The position numbers were made by a program, and so were the translations under genes. The notes beneath the pieces were generated by a model, which was given only the letters and a program-made list of their open reading frames with translations, made no database searches and had not been told where the DNA came from. A stretch of DNA of 64,000 nt from Streptomyces sp. NBC_01445 (GTDB lineage Bacteria > Actinomycetota > Actinomycetes > Streptomycetales > Streptomycetaceae): positions 6,197,001 to 6,261,000 of the forward strand of contig NZ_CP109485.1 of the NCBI RefSeq assembly GCF_035918235.1. Reading direction: 5' to 3'. This document shows positions 52,489 to 59,935 of the stretch, in pieces (the stretch's first letter is position 1; the number at the start of each line of letters is the position of its first letter).

Positions 52489-54812
52489 GTGACGAAGCAG
52501 CAGCCACCGCGCCCGCGGCCCCCGTGGCCGAGCCGCTGCCGCACGGCCTCGGGGCGTCCCTGCCGCCCGCCGAGGCGCGCGCCAAGACGGAGGGCACCTT
52601 CCCGTACGCGGCCGACCTGTGGGCCGAGGGTCTGCTGTGGGCGGCCGTCCTGCGCTCCCCGCACCCGCACGCGCGGATCCTCTCCATCGACACGACCCAC
52701 GCGCGCGAGATGCCCGGTGTGCGGGCCGTCATCACCCACGAGGACGTCCCCGGAGCGCCCCTGCCCGGCCACCGCGCCGCGGACCGCCCGGTGTTCGCCT
52801 CCGACGTCGTACGCCACCACGGCGAGGCCATCGCGGCCGTCGCCGCCGACCACCCGGACACCGCGCGCATGGCGGCCGCGGCCGTCATCGTCGAGTACGA
52901 GGTGCTCGAACCGGTCACCGACCCCGAGCAGTCCTTCGCCGCCGAGCCGCTGCACCCCGACGGCAACCTGATCCGCCACATCCCCCTGCGCCACGGCGAC
53001 CAGGACGCGGTCGGCGAGATCGTTGTCGAGGGCCAGTACCGCATCGGCCGCCAGGACCCGGCCCCCATCGGCGCCGAGGCCGGCCTCGCCGTACCGCGCC
53101 CCGACGGGGGAGTGGAGCTCTACATCGCCTCCACCGACCCGCACGGCGACCGCGACCTCGCCGCCGCCCGCTACGGCCTCGAACCCGAGCGCGTGAAGGT
53201 CGTCGTCACGGGTGTGCCCGGCGCGACCGGCGACCGCGAGGACCAGAGCTTCCAACTCCCGCTCGGACTACTCGCGTTGAGGACCGGCTGCCCGGTCAAA
53301 CTCACCGCTACGCGCGAGGAGTCCTTCCTCGGCCACACCCACCGCCACCCCACCCTCCTGCGCTACCGCCACCACGCGGACGCCGAGGGCAAGCTCGTCA
53401 AGGTCGAGGCGCAGATCCTCCTCGACGCGGGCGCGTACGCGGACACGTCTTCGGAGGCGCTCGCCGCCGCCGTCTCCTTCGCCTGCGGCCCCTACGTCGT
53501 CCCGCACGCCTTCATCGAGGGCTGGGCGGTCCGCACGAACAACCCGCCCTCCGGCCACGTACGCGGAGAAGGCGCCCTCCAGGTTTGTGCCGCGTACGAG
53601 GCGCAGATGGACAAGCTGGCGAAGAAGCTCGGCATCGACCCGGCGGAGCTGCGCCTGCGCAACGCCATGGCCACGGGTGACGTACTCCCGACCGGGCAGA
53701 CGGTGACGTGCCCGGCGCCGGTCGCCGAACTGCTGGGCGCGGTACGGGACTTCCCGCTCCCGGAGCTTCCCAGGGACACCCCCGAGGACGAGTGGCTGCT
53801 GCCCGGCGGCCCCGAGGGCGCGGGCGAACCGGGCGCGGTGCGCCGTGGCGTCGGCTACGGCCTCGGCATGGTGCACATGCTCGGCGCGGAAGGCACCGAC
53901 GAGGTGTCGACGGCGACGGTGAAGGTCCACGACGGCGTGGCGACGGTCATCTGCGCTGCCGTGGAAACCGGCCAGGGTTTTACTACTTTGGCGAGGCAGA
54001 TCGTCCAGGACACCCTCGGTATCGACGAGGTCCAGGTCGCCCCGGTCGACACGGACCAGCCGCCGGCCGGCCCCGGCTGCCGCGGCCGCCACACGTGGGT
54101 CTCCGGCGGTGCGGTCGAACGCGCCGCGAAAATGGTCCGCACCCAGCTTCTCCAGCCCCTGGCGCACAAGTTCGGCATGTCCACGGAGCTGCTCCAGATC
54201 GCCGACGGCAAGATCACGTCGTACGACGGAGTCCTCTCGACGACGGTCACCGAGGCGATGGACGGCAAGGAACTGTGGGCCACGGCCCAGTGCCGCCCGC
54301 ACCCCACCGAACCCCTCGACGCGGAGGGTCAGGGCGATGCCTTCGTGGGCCTCGCGTTCTGCGCGATCCGCGCGGTGGTGGACGTGGACATCGAACTCGG
54401 CTCCGTACGAGTCGTGGAACTGGCGGTCGCCCAGGACGTGGGCCGGGTGTTGAACCCGGCCCAGCTGACGGCCCGTATCGAAGCGGGCGTCACGCAGGGC
54501 GTGGGCGCGGCCCTCACGGAGAACCTCCGCACCCCGCGCGGCCTGGTCCGCCACCCCGACTTCACGGGCTACGCGCTCCCGACAGCCCTGGACGCCCCCG
54601 ACATCCGCATCGTCAAACTGGTCGAGGAACGGGACGTGGTGGCCCCCTTCGGAGCGAAGGCGGCAAGCGCGGTCCCGGTGGTCGCATCCCCGGCGGCAGT
54701 GGCCTCAGCGGTCCGGGCGGCCACGGGCCGTCCCGTCAACCGGCTGCCGATCCGGCCGCAGGCGGCGGTGGTGACGAACGCGTCCGCTCCGGCTATGGCG
54801 TCGACGGACTGA
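52485..54812 (+). CDS. molybdenum hydroxylase molybdopterin-binding catalytic subunit
   Basis: 775 aa from GTG 52485 behind GGAGG. The first domain (aldehyde oxidase a/b hammerhead) spans about residues 30-140 (EGTFPYAADLWAEGLLWAAV); the large molybdopterin domain follows, with GHVRGEGALQ, GRGRHTWVSGGA, VVDVDIELGSVRVVEL and a late VAPFGAKAASAVPVVA near the glutamate/cofactor region. It holds the molybdenum cofactor and hydroxylates a nitrogen heterocycle or aldehyde. Xanthine is the common assumption for this order, but substrate residues are not clear here. Confidence 0.9.
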   Translation: MSDEAAATAPAAPVAEPLPHGLGASLPPAEARAKTEGTFPYAADLWAEGLLWAAVLRSPHPHARILSIDTTHAREMPGVRAVITHEDVPGAPLPGHRAADRPVFASDVVRHHGEAIAAVAADHPDTARMAAAAVIVEYEVLEPVTDPEQSFAAEPLHPDGNLIRHIPLRHGDQDAVGEIVVEGQYRIGRQDPAPIGAEAGLAVPRPDGGVELYIASTDPHGDRDLAAARYGLEPERVKVVVTGVPGATGDREDQSFQLPLGLLALRTGCPVKLTATREESFLGHTHRHPTLLRYRHHADAEGKLVKVEAQILLDAGAYADTSSEALAAAVSFACGPYVVPHAFIEGWAVRTNNPPSGHVRGEGALQVCAAYEAQMDKLAKKLGIDPAELRLRNAMATGDVLPTGQTVTCPAPVAELLGAVRDFPLPELPRDTPEDEWLLPGGPEGAGEPGAVRRGVGYGLGMVHMLGAEGTDEVSTATVKVHDGVATVICAAVETGQGFTTLARQIVQDTLGIDEVQVAPVDTDQPPAGPGCRGRHTWVSGGAVERAAKMVRTQLLQPLAHKFGMSTELLQIADGKITSYDGVLSTTVTEAMDGKELWATAQCRPHPTEPLDAEGQGDAFVGLAFCAIRAVVDVDIELGSVRVVELAVAQDVGRVLNPAQLTARIEAGVTQGVGAALTENLRTPRGLVRHPDFTGYALPTALDAPDIRIVKLVEERDVVAPFGAKAASAVPVVASPAAVASAVRAATGRPVNRLPIRPQAAVVTNASAPAMASTD

Positions 54813-55085
54813 TCCTCCTGATCCTCTCCGACCGGCCGGGAGGCGGCGGTGGCGACGACGTCAACGGCGCCTCCGACGATGGCGACATCAACGGAGTGAA
54901 GATCCAACTTCCGTCTGCCCGTTGCGAGTTGTGACACGTCGTGTCGTTGTGTGACGTGATGTCGATGGACTCTGCAACGGGCCGCGTGTGAACTGACAGT
55001 GCGCATGGCTAGAGTTGTTGTCGAGACTTCGCAGACGACGGCGGCCGATGACCTTCGGCGGGCACGGGGGAACGGGGAGGACGCG
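54813..55085 (+). other. 273-bp region before the type VII-related genes
   Basis: No gene is supported. TAGAGT near 55013 could be a -10 box. From here on the sequence is less GC-rich than the previous 50 kb by eye. GGGGAGG precedes the next start. Confidence 0.35.
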
Positions 55086-55688
55086 ATGGCAGAGGACACG
55101 GGTGACGGCGGCGGGGGATCGCCATGGGCATCCTTCGGCATTCTCGGCGCGGTGGCGGCTGCGCAGGCGGCGGTGGGGGACATCGTCACCGAGCTGGAGT
55201 CGTTCACTAAGTTCCAGCAGCGGGTTGATCAGTTGATCAAGGACTTGAAGGGCTCCGACGCCGGCCCCCAGAAGATCGGCCAAGAGCCGCTCAGCCGCCA
55301 CCAGTTCGGCGGAGGCGCAGCCGGCTGGGGCGCGGCGGACGGCCTGTTCACGTCGTACCAGACGGTGCTCACGGAGCTGGAGAAGCTGTCGAAGGTGCTC
55401 TCTGACTCCATAGAGGGAATGGGCATCGCGGTGCTCGCCTCGCACAAGGGGTACGCGAACATCGACGTCGACATCCGTGACCGGATGGCGGCGATCAGCG
55501 CGGAGACGAAGGACCACTACGGGGGCGACTACGACCCGGAGAAGTCCCGGCTGTGGCATCACGGTGAGGGGCCGAAGATGGATGAGATCGGCACGGAGGA
55601 CACGAAGGGCAAGTCCGGTGATGCGGGCACCTCGTCGCCCAAGCCCGAGTCGACGCCCAGTGCTGGTAACAAGCATGGAGCTGCCTGA
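55086..55688 (+). CDS. helical protein of a type VII-associated operon
   Basis: 200 aa from ATG 55086 behind GGGGAGGACG; ATG 54999 would add unrelated residues. Not a family I can name. A Gly/Ala N-terminus (SFGILGAVAAAQAAVGDIV) is followed by a mostly helical stretch (FTKFQQRVDQLIKDLKG, TVLTELEKLSKVLSDSIEG) with a single WG turn, like Esx/PE-type helical hairpins, and a charged Ser/Pro tail. No signal peptide. It shares its TGA with the ATG of the next gene, so the two are co-translated and may form a heterodimer, as type VII substrates do (inference). Confidence 0.65.
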   Translation: MAEDTGDGGGGSPWASFGILGAVAAAQAAVGDIVTELESFTKFQQRVDQLIKDLKGSDAGPQKIGQEPLSRHQFGGGAAGWGAADGLFTSYQTVLTELEKLSKVLSDSIEGMGIAVLASHKGYANIDVDIRDRMAAISAETKDHYGGDYDPEKSRLWHHGEGPKMDEIGTEDTKGKSGDAGTSSPKPESTPSAGNKHGAA

Positions 55689-57346
55689 TGCCACGAGACT
55701 TCACCGACCCGTTCGAGGGCATGAGCCACGAGGCGATGCTGGAGTGGCTCGATAAAGCGAACTCAGGATCGGTGCAGGCCGCTGCCGAAAAACTAAAGGC
55801 AGCCGCCAAGGAGATCCATTCGATTGCTGAAGACCTGAAGGTCCGCCCCCAGTGGGTGAAGTGGAAGGGCGAGGGCGCCGAGGCGTTCCGCACCTGGTCG
55901 GGAGACCTGGCCAATTCGACTTTGGCGCTGGGTGATTTCAGCCATGATTCGTCGACGTGGCTGACCCGTGCGTCGGAGGCGATCGGCACCGCCCAGGCAT
56001 CCATCCCGCGTGACAAGGCTGGCGCCAAGGCGAACCTGGACGCGGCGACCGCAGCCCACAACGACCCGGACGCCGCGGCCGTCGCGAGCAAGTCGTCGAG
56101 CGAACTACAGGCGATCGCGGCGAACAAGGAGAAGGTCCGGCAGGAAGCCGCCGGTGAGATGCGGAAGCTGGGGCAGGCATATTCGCTGTCCTCTACGCAG
56201 ATGGACAGCTTGCCCAGGCCGAAGTTTCCGCCGCCGCCTCAGGCGTTTGTGCCGGAGCACTTCGAGCGAGACTCGTCCACCGGGCATGGGTATGGAGGAG
56301 GGTCTGCTCAGGCGTCCTCCGGAACCGGTGACGTCGGCTCTGTGGCCGGAGCAACCGGACACGCGACTGGTTCCAGTACGGCCTCGGTACACCGGGGTTC
56401 GGTCACGCCGGAGCGCGCGGTCCCGAGCATTGACGATCCCCCCACGCAAATGGGCATCGACACCGTGGGGACACTGCCCGAGGTTTCACCGACCCACCCG
56501 ACCACGACGGGCCCCGTACAGGCTGGACCGAATGTACCGGGCCCTTCCGGCACGCCTCCTGTCGTGGGGATGCCTCCGGCCTACGGCGGGGGACGAGGCC
56601 TCACCAACGGACGCGGCACCGGACCGAACTTCACCGCACGTGGCTCCGCGCCTCAGAGCTCCACTGGAGGAACGTCCCGGACCGGAACCCCGCCCGGGAC
56701 GAGCGGCACGGGTCGCCCGACGCTCCCGGGTGCACGTGGGCCGATGATGCCGGGCCAGAGTGCTACAGCCACGGGGCGGGCAGGAACCCCCGGCACTCCG
56801 GGTCGCCTGCCGACCAGCAACGGAGTGGCGGGTGGTCGCCCCCAGCCCACAACGGGCAAGCCCACAACGGGAATTCCTCGTGGCAGAGTGATGGGCGGCA
56901 CGGAAGGCACGACGGGTGGTCGGGGCACCCCGGGGCAGGGACCGATGGGTGCCAAGCCTACGGTCGCGGGCACCAATGGGGGTTCCCGCGGTGGGTCCCA
57001 CGGCCGCCGAGTGTCGGGAGCGACGGGCGAAAACGGTGGCATCGTCGGTGGCCGCCCGCAACAGCAGGGCCGTGCCAACACCCGTTCCTTCAGTTCAGGC
57101 GGCTCAGGGCTGGTACGAGGCCAGGGCGCCGCCGCGGCCGGGACCCCGTCGGAGGAGAGTCGCGGCGCGAGCCAGGCCGGCCGCAACGGCATGACACCTC
57201 ATGGAGCCCATCCCAATGGGCGCCACGATGAAGACAGGGGCGAGCGCCCCGACTACCTCGTGGAGGACGAAGAGACCTGGCAGCCGGACGACCGCGGCAC
57301 TGTGCCTCCGGTCATCGACAACGCTCCGAAGAACAGCGAGAGGTAG
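55688..57346 (+). CDS. WXG-like type VII substrate with long Gly/Pro/Thr-rich tail
   Basis: 552 aa from ATG 55688. Residues about 30-150 are helical with the turn motif WVKWKGEGAEAFRTW, close to the WxG hairpin of type VII substrates (VQAAAEKLKAAAKEIHSIA before it). From about residue 165 the chain is Pro/Gly/Thr/Ser-rich and repetitive (GRAGTPGTPGRLPTSNG, PTTGKPTTGIPRGR) and ends in a charged stretch (YLVEDEETWQPDDRGT). This is the build of PPE-like or surface type VII proteins. The mycosin gene follows four bases later. Role in envelope or export is inferred. Confidence 0.7.
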   Translation: MPRDFTDPFEGMSHEAMLEWLDKANSGSVQAAAEKLKAAAKEIHSIAEDLKVRPQWVKWKGEGAEAFRTWSGDLANSTLALGDFSHDSSTWLTRASEAIGTAQASIPRDKAGAKANLDAATAAHNDPDAAAVASKSSSELQAIAANKEKVRQEAAGEMRKLGQAYSLSSTQMDSLPRPKFPPPPQAFVPEHFERDSSTGHGYGGGSAQASSGTGDVGSVAGATGHATGSSTASVHRGSVTPERAVPSIDDPPTQMGIDTVGTLPEVSPTHPTTTGPVQAGPNVPGPSGTPPVVGMPPAYGGGRGLTNGRGTGPNFTARGSAPQSSTGGTSRTGTPPGTSGTGRPTLPGARGPMMPGQSATATGRAGTPGTPGRLPTSNGVAGGRPQPTTGKPTTGIPRGRVMGGTEGTTGGRGTPGQGPMGAKPTVAGTNGGSRGGSHGRRVSGATGENGGIVGGRPQQQGRANTRSFSSGGSGLVRGQGAAAAGTPSEESRGASQAGRNGMTPHGAHPNGRHDEDRGERPDYLVEDEETWQPDDRGTVPPVIDNAPKNSER

Positions 57347-57350
57347 GCAC

Positions 57351-58730
57351 ATGCCCACCAGCAGAAGTCGGTACGGCCGCCGAGCCGTCTCCTCGGCAGC
57401 CCTCGGTTTGCTGTTGGTGGGTGGCGCAACGGCGCCTGCCTTCGCGGACTCGACTCGCGACGAGCAGTGGTACCTCACCGTCATGAAGGCGGAGAGTATG
57501 TGGCGTACCAGTAAGGGCGAAGGCGTCACTGTTGCGGTAATCGACACAGGTGTGGACCCGAACAACGCCGATCTGCAGGGGCGAGTGTTGGACGGCCTAA
57601 ACCTGGCTCCCAAAGAGGCGGGTGACGAGCACACAGACTTTGGAGGCCATGGCACCGGCATGGCGGGGTTGATTGCCGCGACTGGAGCGCACGGCGGTGG
57701 CCAGGGCTCCTTCGGACTTGCACCGGGAGCCAAGATCCTTCCGATTCGTATGCCGGATGGCGCCAAGCTGGGAAACCAGTACCAATCCGCTGAAGTATTC
57801 AACCGGCTTGCTCCCAAGGCAATCCGGTACGCGGTGGACCATGGCGCCAAGGTCATCAACATCTCCCAGGGCGTCTTGTCGGGGTCGGACAAGCTCACGG
57901 GTGCAGTGGATTATGCGTTGAAGAAGGGTTCACTGATCTTCGCGTCCTCCGGTAATGACGGTAAGGGCGGAAACACGGTGGAATACCCGGCTGCCACTCC
58001 AGGGGTGGTGGGCGTGGGTGCCGTCGGTAAGGACCTTGGCGTGACGGCCGAATCCACTCACGGCGCGCAGGTGGACATGGCGGCTCCAGGGGATGAAATG
58101 GTCCACGCCTGCGGGAGTAAGTCGAGCGCGACAGGCCTCTGTAAAAGCCACGGCACAAGTGATGCCACCGCCCTTGCTTCCGCCAGCGCCGCCCTGATCT
58201 GGGCCAAGCACCCGAACTGGACCAACAACCAGGTCCTCCGGGTCATGCTCAACACCATCGGTGGCCCCACCAGCGGAGCGAAGCGCAGCGACTTCATCGG
58301 CTACGGAATCGTCCGCCCCCGCATCGCCCTGAAGACCCCGGGCGACCCGGGCCCGGCCGACAAGTACCCGCTCCCGGACTACCCCGTCGCAGCGTCCAAG
58401 TCGCCGTCGGCCAAGCCTTCCAAAGGTGCTCAGGCCCCGGGCGGCACCAACTCCGCCGCGCCGGCCGCCGTATCGAAGGGCGACGACAGCAACACCACGC
58501 TCTGGATTGGCATTGGCGTAGGCGCGCTTGTAGTCGCTGGTGCCGCGACCGCTGTTGCGGTCACCCGTAGTAGGCGCCGGGCGGCGGCCCAGCAGGCCTC
58601 GCCGCCGTACCCTCCGGCCCAGCCGCCGTACCAGGGACAGCCCTACGGGGCGCCGCAGTTCACCAACCAACAGCCGTATGCGACGCCTCCGTCGAACGGC
58701 AACCAGCACAGCCCTCATCAGGGGCCCTGA
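57351..58730 (+). CDS. mycosin-like S8 subtilase of type VII secretion
   Basis: 459 aa from ATG 57351, which begins a signal peptide (RRAVSSAALGLLLVGGATAPAFA). Subtilisin triad: Asp 65 in VAVIDTGVD, His 100 in GGHGTGMAG, Ser 270 in SHGTSDATALAS, with oxyanion Asn 202 in SSGND. A Pro/Lys linker and a C-terminal membrane helix (LWIGIGVGALVVAGAATAV) with a basic stop and a Pro/Tyr/Gln tail match MycP, which anchors in the membrane next to the type VII pore. The Asp after the catalytic Ser differs from the common GTSFA/GTSxA. A decayed copy of its C-terminus occurs 4 kb downstream. Confidence 0.88.
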   Translation: MPTSRSRYGRRAVSSAALGLLLVGGATAPAFADSTRDEQWYLTVMKAESMWRTSKGEGVTVAVIDTGVDPNNADLQGRVLDGLNLAPKEAGDEHTDFGGHGTGMAGLIAATGAHGGGQGSFGLAPGAKILPIRMPDGAKLGNQYQSAEVFNRLAPKAIRYAVDHGAKVINISQGVLSGSDKLTGAVDYALKKGSLIFASSGNDGKGGNTVEYPAATPGVVGVGAVGKDLGVTAESTHGAQVDMAAPGDEMVHACGSKSSATGLCKSHGTSDATALASASAALIWAKHPNWTNNQVLRVMLNTIGGPTSGAKRSDFIGYGIVRPRIALKTPGDPGPADKYPLPDYPVAASKSPSAKPSKGAQAPGGTNSAAPAAVSKGDDSNTTLWIGIGVGALVVAGAATAVAVTRSRRRAAAQQASPPYPPAQPPYQGQPYGAPQFTNQQPYATPPSNGNQHSPHQGP

Positions 58731-58820
58731 CAGGGCCACCCGGGACGTCCTGCACTTCAGGTACCCGAGCGCGTCCCCGAGCATCAGCGGCGCATGGCCG
58801 GACTTGCGGGCATCGCGCTC

Positions 58821-58856
58821 GGCGTTGGCGTTGGCGTGGGTGTGGGTGTGGGTGTA
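58821..58856. repeat. hexanucleotide microsatellite
   Basis: Six imperfect hexamers: ggcgtt twice, ggcgtg, ggtgtg twice, ggtgta. It lies where the decayed membrane-protein gene loses its C-terminus; on that strand it reads HPHPHPRQRQ. Confidence 0.8.
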
Positions 58857-58859
58857 GTT

Positions 58860-59217
58860 GCCACCCTGGAGGCAGGCGGTACTCGACGTCGGCTTTCGCC
58901 CCTCCGCCGGTCAGCAGGCACTGCCCAAGTGCCCAGCCCTGCATGGCGTCCTGACTATGGCCGGCGGAGGCGAACTTGTAGGCGTTCCTCTCCTGGAACT
59001 CCTCGCGGCGCTCAGGCATCAGTCCTTTCACGGCCGCGCCGGACAGCGACTTCTCACACACCTTCCCGGGTACCGCTACGGCGGGTTCCTCGTCGGGTCA
59101 CAGCAGCCAAGCGCCGACCCCGGCCAGAACCAGGAGGACGCCCCCCCGAGACGGCCGAGACCTTCCAGGGGCGGCCGCGCGCCGGGCAGGAAGTCGTCGT
59201 CGCGGGGGCTGCGTCAC
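58860..59217 (-). pseudogene. decayed small membrane-protein gene (relic A)
   Basis: Minus-strand frame from GTG 59217 encodes a basic start and a membrane helix (GGVLLVLAGVGAWLL), then an in-frame TGA at 59098-59100. The same frame then continues with convincing protein sequence: VCEKSLSGAAVKGLMPERR, NAYKFASAG and WALGQCLLTGGG, until it runs into the hexamer repeat. Removing the stop restores a small Streptomyces-type membrane protein with an outer Cys-containing domain. It is convergent with the mycosin gene. A second relic of the same N-terminus lies at 62906-63046. Confidence 0.7.
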
Positions 59218-59323
59218 CTCATGTTGATGCGTGGTGAAGGGCCATGACGGCCTTCACCATGTCGGTGCGCGCACGTCTCCCTGCGTGGGGTCGACGTGCA
59301 CGCTGTCGCCGCAGACAGCCTGG

Positions 59324-59365
59324 TGCATAAGCGTGAGGTCGGGAGGGAGCCGACAATCTTATGCA
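59324..59365. repeat. two-tier hairpin before the effector cassette
   Basis: Outer arms tgcataag/cttatgca enclose inner arms gtcgg/ccgac. It lies 110 bases upstream of the first cassette gene and upstream of relic A on the other strand, in an AT-richer patch. It could be an operator for either direction. Confidence 0.5.
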
Positions 59366-59474
59366 TAGTGTGCGCTCTCCTCCCTGGCTCAGCCTGGCGT
59401 CTACGCCAGTTGCTAACGTGCATGGTGCGAAGGCGTCTGTATGAACGACCAACGTACGGGGGAAGGTTCACGTC

Positions 59475-59924
59475 ATGGCGTGGGACGAGTGGGAACAGCT
59501 CAAGACCAAAGCCGCGGAGAAGCAATCCGCGAAGTTGCAGCTCAACTCTGGAGGCCCGGGAGGCGGCCGGAGCGAGGACGGTGACCTGGTCGTCCACGAT
59601 GACGAACTGGGCAAGCTTGGCAATATGGCACACGACCTGCGCGAACGGCTGAGGGTCGACGGCGACTACGCCCGCCCCAGCATCTTCGACGCCTCGATCG
59701 ACCTCTTCAATGATGGCCTCGACATGGGTTCGGGCCTGCTCGAGTTGCACGACGCGTGGAACACTCAGCTGGCCACGCTCAAGGAAGCTTGCGCCCACAT
59801 CTCGAACCATCTCGACTTCACGCGTGCCCAGCACGCGAAGGACGATGTTCACATCCAGATGGGCATGCGCGACGCCACGGGGCACCTTATGACTCCCTCG
59901 CGCATTCAGGACTATCTCAAGTGA
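59475..59924 (+). CDS. small helical adaptor-like protein of the effector cassette
   Basis: 149 aa from ATG 59475 behind GGGGGAAGG. Begins MAWDEWEQLKTKAAEKQ, then a Gly-rich linker and two helices (LGKLGNMAHDLRERLRVDG, SGLLELHDAWNTQLATLKEA) like the Esx-type adaptors encoded just before large type VII toxins. No signal peptide or membrane helix. The stop overlaps GTG 59921 of the following frame, so it is coupled to the effector-like gene. An adaptor or export partner role is inferred from position and fold pattern only. Confidence 0.7.
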   Translation: MAWDEWEQLKTKAAEKQSAKLQLNSGGPGGGRSEDGDLVVHDDELGKLGNMAHDLRERLRVDGDYARPSIFDASIDLFNDGLDMGSGLLELHDAWNTQLATLKEACAHISNHLDFTRAQHAKDDVHIQMGMRDATGHLMTPSRIQDYLK

Positions 59925-59935
59925 CGGGGGCGGGC

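Noticed and set aside
58794..59237. Plus-strand protein starting MAGLAGIALGVGVGVG
   Set aside because: It is the translation of the hexamer repeat followed by the complement of relic A; no ribosome site.
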